Shown piece after piece: positions 24,916 through 33,030 of a DNA stretch of 64,000 bases. The DNA lies in contig NZ_STGF01000008.1 in the NCBI RefSeq assembly GCF_005222705.1, positions 62,001 through 126,000 of the forward strand, written 5' to 3'. Position numbers and translations under genes: made by a program. Numbering within the stretch: the first letter of the stretch is position 1; every line of letters begins with the position of its first letter. Source of the stretch: Paenibacillus sp. SY21-1 (GTDB taxonomy: Bacteria > Bacillota > Bacilli > Paenibacillales > Paenibacillaceae). Under the pieces are notes generated by a model. The model saw only the letters and a list, made by a program, of their open reading frames with translations, was not told the DNA's origin and did not search any database.

Positions 24916-25845
24916 ATGAATGAGAGCGTACTGCCTAGAAGAAGGCCGATTATAGACAATCTGATACGCAATAGATGGATCTATCTTATGATCCTTCCAG
25001 GTCTTCTGTATATTATCGTATATAAATATATCCCCATGTACGGCCTTATCATTTCATTCCAAAACTATAAGCCGTACAAGGGAATAAGCGGGAGCGAGTG
25101 GGTAGGCCTTGAGCATTTTGAAAGATTGTTTGCCTCTCCCGATTTTTGGATGATCTTTTCAAATACGTTGATTTTGTTTGCTTTGCAGCTCGTTTTTTAT
25201 TTTCCGATTCCAATCGTGCTGGCTTTAATGCTGAATGAGGTGCGATCGAAATTGTACCAGCGCACGATTCAATCGCTTATCTATTTGCCCCATTTCATGT
25301 CATGGGTGGTCGTCGTCTCGATCAGCTATGTCCTGCTCACCCTCGACGGCGGGCTTATCAACGGATTGCTGGCAAGCATGGGATTCGAGAAAATGAATTT
25401 TTTGCTTAGTGAAGGCTGGCTGCGTCCCATGTACATTGTACAGGTTATTTGGCGCGAGGCGGGTTGGGGAACCATTATCTTTCTTGCAGCGATTGCGGCC
25501 GTTGATCCGCAATTATACGAGGCCGCCAAAATGGACGGAGCCAACCGCTTTCGTCAGATGTGGCACGTCACGCTGCCGGCGATTCGGAATGTCATCGTCA
25601 TTCTGCTGATTTTAAAGATAGGCGATATTTTGGAGCTTGGTTTTGAGCATATTTATTTGCTGCTTAATTCCACGAACCGGCAAGTAGCCGAAATTTTCGA
25701 TACGTATGTGTACGTGGCTGGTATTCTGCAAGGTCAATATAGCTATGCAACCGCTATCGGCTTTTTCAAGGGCTTTGTTGGGCTTGTGATGGTTATGTTC
25801 GCTAATTGGCTAGCTAAGCGTTACGGCGAGGACGGCATTTATTAA
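24916..25845 (+). CDS. Sugar ABC transporter permease, LplB-type
   Basis: The 309-residue permease has about six helices. YKYIPMYGLIISFQNYKPYKG after helix 1 (given here in part: IPMYGLIISFQNYKP) is the LplB/YtcP signature, and the EAA loop YEAAKMDGANRFRQMWHVTLP contacts the ATPase. It forms the channel with the LplC-type subunit 21 bases downstream. ATG 24916 has AAGGAAG seven bases upstream. Confidence 0.9.
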   Translation: MNESVLPRRRPIIDNLIRNRWIYLMILPGLLYIIVYKYIPMYGLIISFQNYKPYKGISGSEWVGLEHFERLFASPDFWMIFSNTLILFALQLVFYFPIPIVLALMLNEVRSKLYQRTIQSLIYLPHFMSWVVVVSISYVLLTLDGGLINGLLASMGFEKMNFLLSEGWLRPMYIVQVIWREAGWGTIIFLAAIAAVDPQLYEAAKMDGANRFRQMWHVTLPAIRNVIVILLILKIGDILELGFEHIYLLLNSTNRQVAEIFDTYVYVAGILQGQYSYATAIGFFKGFVGLVMVMFANWLAKRYGEDGIY

Positions 25846-25866
25846 TCAGGAAAGGAAGCGAAAATA

Positions 25867-26742
25867 ATGTTGCGAGACCATGCTTTGGGCAGTCGTGTAT
25901 TTCATTGGGTAAACGGCTTGCTCCTTGCGATCATCGCCTTGCTGTGCGTGTTTCCATTTATCCATGTTTTAGGCAGTTCGTTTGCGACAAATGCGGAAAT
26001 AGCGGCCAAACGATTTTTGTTATTTCCGACGCAATTCACATGGGATGCCTACACCTATATTTTTTCAACCGATACAGTTATGCGGGCTATGCTAATTTCC
26101 ATCATCGTTACTGTCGGCGGCACATTATGGAGTATGCTGTTTTCGGTCACGACAGGCTACGGCTTGTCTCGCCAGGATATTTTCGGAAGAAGAGTGATCA
26201 TGTTTCTTTTTGTATTCACCATGCTGTTCAGCGGCGGAATGATTCCCACGTTTATGGTGGTGCAAGAGACAGGACTAATCGATTCCTTATGGGCGCTCAT
26301 TATTCCTAGCTCGATCAGCGTATTTAACATGATTATTTTGCGGACTTTTTTTCAGAGCTTGCCTGCGGGACTGGAAGAGTCGGCCAAAATCGACGGCTGC
26401 AACGATGTCGGCATTTTGTTTCGAATCGTAATTCCTTGCTCACTGCCTGTCATGGCCACCATTTCGTTATTCTATGCGGTAACGTATTGGAACACCTATA
26501 TGAGCGCTGTTTTGTATTTGAATGATTCTACGCAATGGCCGATGCAGGTGTGGCTGCGGCAGATCGTCGTATTGGCTAGCGGATTAAGCTACGACGGCTC
26601 CATTTATTCGGAGGCCCCGCCGCCTGCGCAATCGGTCAAAATGGCGACAATCGTCGTCACTTCGCTGCCGATCATTATCGTTTATCCTTTTCTGCAAAAA
26701 TATTTTTCAAAAGGCGCTTTATTAGGCTCCATCAAGGCTTGA
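25867..26742 (+). CDS. Sugar ABC transporter permease, LplC-type
   Basis: The 291-residue permease of the MalG/LplC group has LRTFFQSLPAGLEESAKIDGCNDVGILFRIVIP as the ATPase-docking loop (core: LEESAKIDGCND), and the C-terminal YPFLQKYFSKGALLGSIKA is the usual family ending. It is the second half of the importer channel. GGAAAGGAAG precedes ATG 25867. Confidence 0.9.
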   Translation: MLRDHALGSRVFHWVNGLLLAIIALLCVFPFIHVLGSSFATNAEIAAKRFLLFPTQFTWDAYTYIFSTDTVMRAMLISIIVTVGGTLWSMLFSVTTGYGLSRQDIFGRRVIMFLFVFTMLFSGGMIPTFMVVQETGLIDSLWALIIPSSISVFNMIILRTFFQSLPAGLEESAKIDGCNDVGILFRIVIPCSLPVMATISLFYAVTYWNTYMSAVLYLNDSTQWPMQVWLRQIVVLASGLSYDGSIYSEAPPPAQSVKMATIVVTSLPIIIVYPFLQKYFSKGALLGSIKA

Positions 26743-26785
26743 TGTTACGCTGCTCCGTTGAGCAAAAGGGAAGGGAGGCGCCTTC

Positions 26786-27583
26786 GTGCCGGTCATAAAC
26801 GTGGTGTTTCCGGAGGGCAGACATAAGGTATTGACGATGAGCTATGACGATGGCAGGACGGCTGACAGGAGACTCGTCTCTATTTTTAATCAGTATGGAT
26901 TAAAAGGCACCTTTCATTTAAATTCTGGTTTGCTCGGCATAAAAGACAGGCTCGACAGGGAGGAGATTGCAAAGCTGTACAGCGGACATGAAGTATCGGC
27001 TCATACCTTTACGCATCCTTCCATGGCGAGATGTCCGAGAGAGCAAATCATACGGGAGATTATGGATGACAGGGACAGTCTGGAAACGATCTGCGGATAT
27101 GCCGTACGCGGCATGTCTTATCCTAACGGCTCCTACAATTCCGAGCTTCAAGAGATGCTTCCGCATCTCGGCATTGAATATGCAAGAGTTGTCAAGAGTA
27201 CCGGGAGCTTCGACATGCCCGATAATCCGTATGAGTGGAAGCCGACATGCCATCACAAAGAAGGGATGATGGCGTTAGCGGAGCAGTTTCTGGCATTTAG
27301 CAAACAACAGAACCTGTATATGATGTACGTTTGGGGTCACAGCTATGAATTCGAGCTTGACAACAATTGGGAGCTGATCGAGGGTTTTTGCCGGTTGACT
27401 GGCCACAGAACGGACATATGGTATGCGACGAATATGGAAATCATCGACTACTTCCGTGCATTCAGGCAGCTTAGATTTTCAGCTTCGCGTCGTTTGGTAT
27501 GGAATCCGGGAGCAGCCTCGGTGTGGCTCACGGTAGACCAGGATATTGTTGAAGTGCCGGGCGGAAGACAACTGAGCCTATGA
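26786..27583 (+). CDS. NodB-fold polysaccharide deacetylase, cytoplasmic
   Basis: This 265-residue carbohydrate esterase (CE4-like) has the motif-1 pair Asp21-Asp22 (SYDDG) and the metal histidines His73 and His77 (HTFTHPSM). MSYPNGSYN and a C-terminal MYVWGHSYEFEL give the later motifs. It has no signal peptide, so it should act on imported oligosaccharides, plausibly removing acetyl groups from pectin-type fragments before hydrolysis (inference). Start is GTG 26786 with GGGAGG seven bases upstream. The next gene is GH28 and the deacetylase stop touches its earliest possible start. Confidence 0.85.
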   Translation: MPVINVVFPEGRHKVLTMSYDDGRTADRRLVSIFNQYGLKGTFHLNSGLLGIKDRLDREEIAKLYSGHEVSAHTFTHPSMARCPREQIIREIMDDRDSLETICGYAVRGMSYPNGSYNSELQEMLPHLGIEYARVVKSTGSFDMPDNPYEWKPTCHHKEGMMALAEQFLAFSKQQNLYMMYVWGHSYEFELDNNWELIEGFCRLTGHRTDIWYATNMEIIDYFRAFRQLRFSASRRLVWNPGAASVWLTVDQDIVEVPGGRQLSL

Positions 27584-27714
27584 TGCCTCTGCTAGACAAA
27601 GAGGCTTCCAGCTTAGTTCGAAATGAACGAGGAAGCAGGCGCAGGCTTGCGTGCGGAACGATGTACGCATATGTTAGATTTTTAATTCAGGAAAAAGGTG
27701 GCTTACACATCAAT

Positions 27715-29049
27715 ATGACGAATCGTATGTATCAAACGCCGTTTGCAATGGCTGAAATTCCAGCTCCATCGATTCCAAATCAAACCTTTCGCGTCGACGA
27801 TTACAAGGATCATAGCGTTGGCATGGAGTCTGACTATGGCATCATTCAGAGAGCGATTGAGGCGTGCTCCAAACAAGGCGGAGGCACGGTTATTGTGCCG
27901 CAAGGAGACTGGCTAACGGGGCCGATTCATCTGCGGAGCTATATTCATTTGCGGTTCGAGACAGGGGCGGTCGTTACATTCAGCGATCGCTTCGACGATT
28001 ATTTGCCCGTCGTATTTACTCGCTGGGAGGGGATGGAATGCTACAACTATTCTCCGCTCGTGTATGCGCATGAGTGCGAGCATATCGCGATAACGGGCGA
28101 CGGTTGCTTGATTGGCAGCGGGGAGGCCTGGTGGCATTGGAAGCAGCTGCAGCAGGAAGCGGCGAATCGTTTGTGTTATGCGGAGAGCGACGGCATACCC
28201 GTTCAGGAACGCGTATTCGGAACTGAGCGGGATGCCCTGCGACCCTCCTTTATTCATCCAATCAATTGCAGAAATGTTCTCATTGAAGGAATTACGATCA
28301 AGAACGGCCCTCAATGGACGATACATCCCGTCTATTGCGAGAATGTATGGATCAAGGGAGTTACAGTCGTAAGCCATGGGCCGAATACGGACGGTCTTAA
28401 TCCGGATTCCTGCAGCAACGTGCTCGTAGAGGACAGCTACTTTGAGACGGGCGACGATTGCATTGCCATTAACTCCGGCATGAACGAGGATGGCTGGAGA
28501 GTGAACAAGCCATGCGAAAATATTGTCATACGGAATTGCACGATGAAGGAGGGGCACGGCGGGCTTGTTATCGGAAGCGGGATGTCCGGCGGAGTAAGAA
28601 ATGTATATGCCCATAACTGCCGGATCAGCGGAGGCGATCGTGGCATTCGGTTGAAATCGATGCGAGGAAGAGGCGGATTCGTCGAAAATATCTGGTTTGA
28701 GAACATCGAGATTAACGATGTACGGGAAGAAGCCGTTCAAATCAATATGTATTACGGATATAGCACGGTCGCGCCAAGGTCGGTCAAGCCTTCCGATTTC
28801 AAGCGCATTACGATTCGCAACATTACAGGCAAGGGCGCAGGGATTGCCGTAGAGATCAGAGGTCTGCCGGAGCAGCGATTGAAAGACATTGTGCTGGAGA
28901 ACATACGCCTTGCTGCCGATAGCGCAATGGTATGCAGCGATGTGGAAGGTATACGCATCACGGGGCTTGAGATCGCCGCAGCCGATCAAAAGATGGCCGA
29001 ATTCAACCATGTTCACGCATTGCAGCTGCAACAATTAAACGTCATCTAA
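27715..29049 (+). CDS. GH28-family glycoside hydrolase (polygalacturonase-like), cytoplasmic
   Basis: The 444-residue right-handed beta-helix enzyme shows all GH28 catalytic motifs: Asp226 (NTDG), Asp247-Asp248 (GDDCI), His281 (GHG) and Arg312/Lys314 (GIRLK). The family hydrolyses galacturonic-acid linkages in pectin or rhamnogalacturonan. No signal peptide is seen, so it probably trims imported oligomers from the end. Start is uncertain: ATG 27715 begins the conserved part (AAGGTGG lies 13 bases upstream), while the frame stays open to ATG 27580, which overlaps the deacetylase stop. A hairpin at 29055-29096 follows. Confidence 0.87.
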   Translation: MTNRMYQTPFAMAEIPAPSIPNQTFRVDDYKDHSVGMESDYGIIQRAIEACSKQGGGTVIVPQGDWLTGPIHLRSYIHLRFETGAVVTFSDRFDDYLPVVFTRWEGMECYNYSPLVYAHECEHIAITGDGCLIGSGEAWWHWKQLQQEAANRLCYAESDGIPVQERVFGTERDALRPSFIHPINCRNVLIEGITIKNGPQWTIHPVYCENVWIKGVTVVSHGPNTDGLNPDSCSNVLVEDSYFETGDDCIAINSGMNEDGWRVNKPCENIVIRNCTMKEGHGGLVIGSGMSGGVRNVYAHNCRISGGDRGIRLKSMRGRGGFVENIWFENIEINDVREEAVQINMYYGYSTVAPRSVKPSDFKRITIRNITGKGAGIAVEIRGLPEQRLKDIVLENIRLAADSAMVCSDVEGIRITGLEIAAADQKMAEFNHVHALQLQQLNVI

Positions 29050-29054
29050 TACGT

Positions 29055-29096
29055 AAAAATAGTCTTTGGGCTTGCTTGTGCAGCCCAAGGACTATT
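29055..29096 (-). terminator. Terminator of the GH2 gene (weakly also for GH28)
   Basis: A 15-base imperfect stem (29058-29072 with 29082-29096) is followed on the minus strand by five T. It separates the convergent GH28 and GH2 transcripts. Confidence 0.65.
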
Positions 29097-29190
29097 GGTT
29101 ATAGCGGGCGTATGCTTTTGGACGGCGCGTTTATCGTTGCCGCTAGCCAGCTTTCGCTGTGTAGCGGCAACGACGAGTGCCAGGGGCCCT

Positions 29191-30897
29191 TTATTCCGTC
29201 CAGGACGTATAGATGCGCCGCACATCCCGATAGGACTGTTTGGGCTTGCGATATTCATTGACCAAGCCCTTATTGTTGAAGCTGCGCGCTCGATCCCGGA
29301 AATAGGAGCTATTGCTGCTCAGGTCGCCGCGGATATCTGCGAACTGCCAAATATACGTGCCGCCAATGTTTGGATCGTCCTTGAAAATGGTCAAGGCTTC
29401 GGTGATGATTTGCGCTTGATAGTCTTCGCTGAACAATCTTGGTTCCCAGCCTACGTCGCCGAATATCGCAGCGCCGCCAAATTCTGTCATCAGTACGGGA
29501 GTTTCGCCTGCTCCCATGGACGCTGCCCGCTCATGAAACAGCCGCAGCATCTCCTTGAATTGGCTCGTATCCCCTTCGTACCAGCCATAATATTTATTGA
29601 TGCCGATGACATCGAAGAGAGGAAGCAGAACGTCCTCCAGCGGATGCATGGTGGCGAAAGCAACAAGCCGGGAAGCATCAAGGCTTTTGACGAGGGAGAC
29701 CAGCCGTTCCGTTAGCTCGTATGCATCTTGTGTACGGGAATCGATTTCATTGTGAACCGACCAAAAGACGACAGAAGGATGGTGGAAATGCAAGCTGACC
29801 ATCTCTTCCAGCATGGTAAGCGCACGCTGCTGAAAAAGTGGCTCCTTTACCGTTTCATTGGGCAGAAACGCTCCCCATATCGGAATCTCGCTCCAGAATA
29901 GGAGGCCGTGTTCATCCAGCAAATCCAGCCAATAAGGGCTTTGCGGGTAATGGGAGCCGCGAACGGTATTGCAGCCGAGTTCCCGGATAATATCGAGATC
30001 TTTGCTCATGAGCTTTGGCGGGAAAGCGAATCCCCATTCAGGATGCTCCTCATGCCGGTTCACTCCCTTTAAATAAACGGGCGCTCCGTTGATCAGAATT
30101 CTATGATTCCTCGTTTCGATTGTGCGGAAGCCGATGCGCTCGATCTTGTCGTCGACATCCGTATGGACCCGTATCGTATATAATTCCGGCTGTCCGACAT
30201 TCCAGAGCCGGACGTTTGTCCAGCGCAGGTTCACTTTATGCTCGAGAGTCTGGCCGGCTGCTATGGAAACCTGCTCGGAATGAAACGTAACACCGCCTTC
30301 AGAGAAGCTCAAAGCGATAGAGGCATCATGCGCGGACAGAGAAGCAAGTGTCGCCAGTATGAAAATGTCTGCATCGTCACCTTGGAGGCTATAATCGATT
30401 TTTAATTGTTGAATGAACAAGTCTGGCAGGCGCTGAAGTTCGACGGATCTAATGATGCCGCCGTAGTGAAACCAGTCGACATGCTCGGTCGGAATCGTGA
30501 GGCGATCCAGTGTGCTGTCGGTGCGTATAATGAGCTCATGCTCGCCTTCTTCCATGGATGGAAGAATGAAATCGAAGGGCGTGTATCCGCCGTAGTGGTA
30601 ACCGAGCAGGCGACCGTCCAGATACACATCGGCGTGGCCAAGCACCGCATGAAAAATCAAACGGATATGTTCGGCTTTGTGAAGTTGAAACTTTTTCCTG
30701 TACCAAGCCACGCCTTCGTAATCAAACAGCGACAGCTCATTGTTCCAGCAGGATGGGACAAATATAGCGCGTACGTCATGTGGAAAACGCTCAAACCATT
30801 TTTCCTGTAAGCCTCGATTTCCGGAATCCTGGACAAAGTCCCAAGGTCCGTCAAGATTTTCTGTTTGACGCAGCTGATGCTCGCTAAACGTTCTCAA
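29191..30897 (-). CDS. GH2-family beta-glucuronidase-like enzyme
   Basis: The 568-residue enzyme has an N-terminal sugar-binding domain (about 1-160), an immunoglobulin-like domain (160-260) and a TIM barrel (265-568). Glu384 (SVHNEID) is the acid/base and Glu472 (MTEFGG) the nucleophile; KGVNRHEEHP is the GH2 signature. The C-terminal Asn541-Asn542-Lys543-Gly aligns by eye with the N-x-K site that beta-glucuronidases use to hold the sugar carboxylate, and the length is near that of E. coli GusA (603). GH2 beta-galactosidases can have a similar NxKG, so glucuronidase is probable, not proven. It is cytoplasmic. TTG start 30897 follows GGAGGAGG by about nine bases. Confidence 0.85.
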   Translation of the reverse strand: MRTFSEHQLRQTENLDGPWDFVQDSGNRGLQEKWFERFPHDVRAIFVPSCWNNELSLFDYEGVAWYRKKFQLHKAEHIRLIFHAVLGHADVYLDGRLLGYHYGGYTPFDFILPSMEEGEHELIIRTDSTLDRLTIPTEHVDWFHYGGIIRSVELQRLPDLFIQQLKIDYSLQGDDADIFILATLASLSAHDASIALSFSEGGVTFHSEQVSIAAGQTLEHKVNLRWTNVRLWNVGQPELYTIRVHTDVDDKIERIGFRTIETRNHRILINGAPVYLKGVNRHEEHPEWGFAFPPKLMSKDLDIIRELGCNTVRGSHYPQSPYWLDLLDEHGLLFWSEIPIWGAFLPNETVKEPLFQQRALTMLEEMVSLHFHHPSVVFWSVHNEIDSRTQDAYELTERLVSLVKSLDASRLVAFATMHPLEDVLLPLFDVIGINKYYGWYEGDTSQFKEMLRLFHERAASMGAGETPVLMTEFGGAAIFGDVGWEPRLFSEDYQAQIITEALTIFKDDPNIGGTYIWQFADIRGDLSSNSSYFRDRARSFNNKGLVNEYRKPKQSYRDVRRIYTSWTE

Positions 30898-31006
30898 AGT
30901 GCTGTTCCTCCTCCGCTTTTTCCGTTAAGATGGTGGTATGACAGTGAAGCTGATAGTATGGATCATAGCATGAGAACGCGCATGCAGGAATGGAAGAAAA
31001 CAATGA

Positions 31007-31909
31007 ATGCATGTCAATAACGATCCTGATTTTTTTGGGGGGGCGGCGGGGCTCGTGTATCAAACCAACCATCTTGTTCTTCACATTCATTTCGTACTGG
31101 ATAAAATCACCTACCCCGGGTGGGAGGATATCCGCAATTTGGTTCAGGTCCACAGCCTGTATTGGATTCATGAAGGGAAAGGGACTTTTCTGACGAATGC
31201 CGAACATCACGTTCAGGCAGGCATGCTCGTCTATTTAAGACCCGGACTGGAAATGTCCATGCGCTCGGAGCCGGAGTCTCCGCTTCGAATGACAATGGTT
31301 CTGTTTGATTGCGCCGAATACAGGTATGAAGCGGCAGTCTGGAAAGGCATAACCCCCGTTGACAAGCTGAGAATCCCGTTTCTAAGCAAGTATCGGGAAA
31401 CGCAGGCAGAGGAGATTGGGCAAAGCTTCCTTCATATTCAGCAGGAGTGGTTCTCCGGTCTTGCCGCCGGCGAAACGATGGCACTTCCCAAGCTGCAGAT
31501 GCTGCTGCATAAGCTGCATCAGATGGACCAGCCGGACTGGAAGGTAGCGGATTCGGGGGCATTTGCCGCTTTTGAACAAATCAAGCGTCATTTGGAGCAC
31601 CGGTACAAAGAAAATCTGCGAATTGAGCGACTGGCAGCGGAATACAGCATATCGGCTTCTTATCTGCGAAAGTTGTTTATTCAGCATACCGGAATGGGGC
31701 CCAAAGAGTATCTCAACCACCTGCGCAATGAACAGGCTTGTCGTTATTTGCAATTTACTCAGTATCCGGTGAAGGAAATAGCGAAGCTATGCGGTTATGT
31801 GGAGGAGTTTCACTTCAGCAAAATGTTCAAGCAATCCAACGGTGTATCGCCGAGCGCCTATCGGAGCATGGAGCGAGGCGCAGCGTATGCGCAAGTCTCT
31901 GAAACGTGA
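31007..31909 (+). CDS. AraC-family transcriptional regulator with cupin-like sensor domain
   Basis: The 300-residue protein has an N-terminal cupin-like sugar-binding domain (VHSLYWIHEGKGTFLTNAEH and GMLVYLRPGLEM, about 48-85) and a C-terminal AraC domain (about 190-290) with LRIERLAAEYSISASYLRKLF and VKEIAKLCGYVEEFHFSKMF. It is transcribed divergently from the GH2 gene and likely activates it. Start is taken as ATG 31007 but its ribosome site is weak; a GTG at 31055 behind a G-rich stretch is possible. A run of seven T then seven G (31030-31043) lies in codons 8-13. Confidence 0.82.
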   Translation: MHVNNDPDFFGGAAGLVYQTNHLVLHIHFVLDKITYPGWEDIRNLVQVHSLYWIHEGKGTFLTNAEHHVQAGMLVYLRPGLEMSMRSEPESPLRMTMVLFDCAEYRYEAAVWKGITPVDKLRIPFLSKYRETQAEEIGQSFLHIQQEWFSGLAAGETMALPKLQMLLHKLHQMDQPDWKVADSGAFAAFEQIKRHLEHRYKENLRIERLAAEYSISASYLRKLFIQHTGMGPKEYLNHLRNEQACRYLQFTQYPVKEIAKLCGYVEEFHFSKMFKQSNGVSPSAYRSMERGAAYAQVSET

Positions 31910-31981
31910 TCATTTAAGTATTTGTATAGTTGGAACGTTTTTTTTGCAATTATAGAAAGCATTCAGCAAAGGAGCGAAAGC

Positions 31982-32581
31982 ATGAAGCATCAATCATTTT
32001 TACATGCTTATTTGAAGCCGTCTGCATATATTGACTTCGAGGATAAACGCATACAGGATATCATAAGCACGTTTACGCAAGCGAGCGATATAAACAGAAT
32101 AAAGGCAGCCTTTGAATTTGTTCGGGATCAGATTCAACATACATATGACTGCAAGAGTGATGTAGTCACCAGAAAGGCTTCGGAAGTGCTGGATAAAGGG
32201 CATGGCATATGCTATGCAAAATCGCATTTATTGGCGGCTATCTTACGCGGCATGGGTATACCGTCGGGAATAGGTTATCAAAAATTAACATTGTATGACA
32301 AACCGGAGAACGGGTATTGCATTCATGCATTAAATACGGTCTATATAGCCGAAATAAGCAAATGGATTCGTCTGGACGCAAGGGGAAACAAAGAAGGCGT
32401 AGATGCGCAGTTTTCAATCGAGACAGAAAAGTTGGCGTTCCCTGTTAGAGGAGAATACGGAGAAAAAGATTACCGGATCAATTACGATCAGCCGCATCCT
32501 GTCATTATACAAACGTTAGAAAAGCATGACAGCGCGATGACGATGTATCACAGGGGATTGCCGGAAGAGTTGGAAGAGTGA
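31982..32581 (+). CDS. Transglutaminase-like cysteine protease-fold protein
   Basis: The 199-residue protein has the papain-like triad: Cys77 (GHGICYAKSHLLAAILR), His115 (GYCIHALNTVY) and Asp132 (WIRLDARGN). The spacing fits the transglutaminase-core family, which in bacteria includes proteases, peptide N-glycanase-like enzymes and uncharacterised proteins. It has no signal peptide. ATG 31982 has AAAGGAG seven bases upstream; an earlier in-frame ATG (31922) has none. It stands alone between the AraC gene and the YolD-like gene. Substrate unknown. Confidence 0.83.
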   Translation: MKHQSFLHAYLKPSAYIDFEDKRIQDIISTFTQASDINRIKAAFEFVRDQIQHTYDCKSDVVTRKASEVLDKGHGICYAKSHLLAAILRGMGIPSGIGYQKLTLYDKPENGYCIHALNTVYIAEISKWIRLDARGNKEGVDAQFSIETEKLAFPVRGEYGEKDYRINYDQPHPVIIQTLEKHDSAMTMYHRGLPEELEE

Positions 32582-32601
32582 GGTTTAATTTGATCAAGCC
32601 A

Positions 32602-32646
32602 TTGTCTTCCAAACCACTTTTCATGTAAAATAAGAACATATATTCT
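32602..32646 (+). promoter_or_regulatory. Promoter with possible LexA (SOS) box
   Basis: TTGTCT (32602-32607), an 18-base spacer and TAAAAT (32626-32631) form a promoter. Directly behind lies GAAC-ATAT-ATTC within 32633-32646, one base off the core GAAC-n4-GTTC of the Bacillus LexA box. YolD family genes often stand beside SOS-controlled Y-family polymerases, so LexA control is plausible. Confidence 0.5.
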
Positions 32647-32665
32647 TGTATAGGGGGAGTTTATT

Positions 32666-32908
32666 ATGGCAAAGGGCAAGAAGCGCCCAACAAGAGACGA
32701 ATTTGAGCTGGAGCAGATCGGCGAGCAACTGGTCGAAGCCAAACACGAAGGAACCAAGCTGCTGCTTGACGTTTGGGAGGCTGAGGCTCCGATACAGGGC
32801 CGCATCACTGAGTTGGACAGCCGTACCAAGCTTGTGCATGTGTCCAGTGATGGCGCAGTGATCAAGGTCCCGTTTATGGATATAATGAGAGTCAGCAACG
32901 CAAGGTAG
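32666..32908 (+). CDS. YolD-like protein, 80 aa
   Basis: The 80-residue protein has a basic N-terminus (AKGKKRPTRDEFE), then PIQGRITELDSRTKLVHV and a C-terminal IKVPFMDIMRVSNA, as in the YolD-like family. These proteins are often encoded next to UvrX/ImuB-type translesion polymerases and may assist them; no such polymerase is present here, so this copy is an orphan. A GGGGGAG ribosome site lies nine bases before ATG 32666. See the possible SOS box upstream. Confidence 0.78.
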   Translation: MAKGKKRPTRDEFELEQIGEQLVEAKHEGTKLLLDVWEAEAPIQGRITELDSRTKLVHVSSDGAVIKVPFMDIMRVSNAR

Positions 32909-33000
32909 CCGGACAAGCTGGACGGCTCAGGCAGGGGAACGGCCTACGCCTTTCCTTGCACAGCTGCTTGTCGCACGGCCAGAAGCTGAAGTGAGAAGAA

Positions 33001-33017
33001 GGAGGCTGGACGCCTCC
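33001..33017 (-). terminator. Weak terminator hairpin after kimA
   Basis: GGAGGC (33001-33006) pairs with GCCTCC (33012-33017). On the minus strand it is followed by TTCTTCTC, a poor T-run. It lies just past the kimA stop codon. Confidence 0.4.
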
Positions 33018-33030
33018 TCCCGCCATGATT

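Noticed and set aside
27913-29034. 373-codon open frame antisense to the GH28 gene
   Set aside because: Shadow frame; all GH28 catalytic motifs are on the plus strand.
29191-30897. Firm beta-glucuronidase name based on the N-x-K motif
   Set aside because: The GH2 enzyme at 42563 has a similar NQKG and looks like a beta-galactosidase, so the motif is only supportive.
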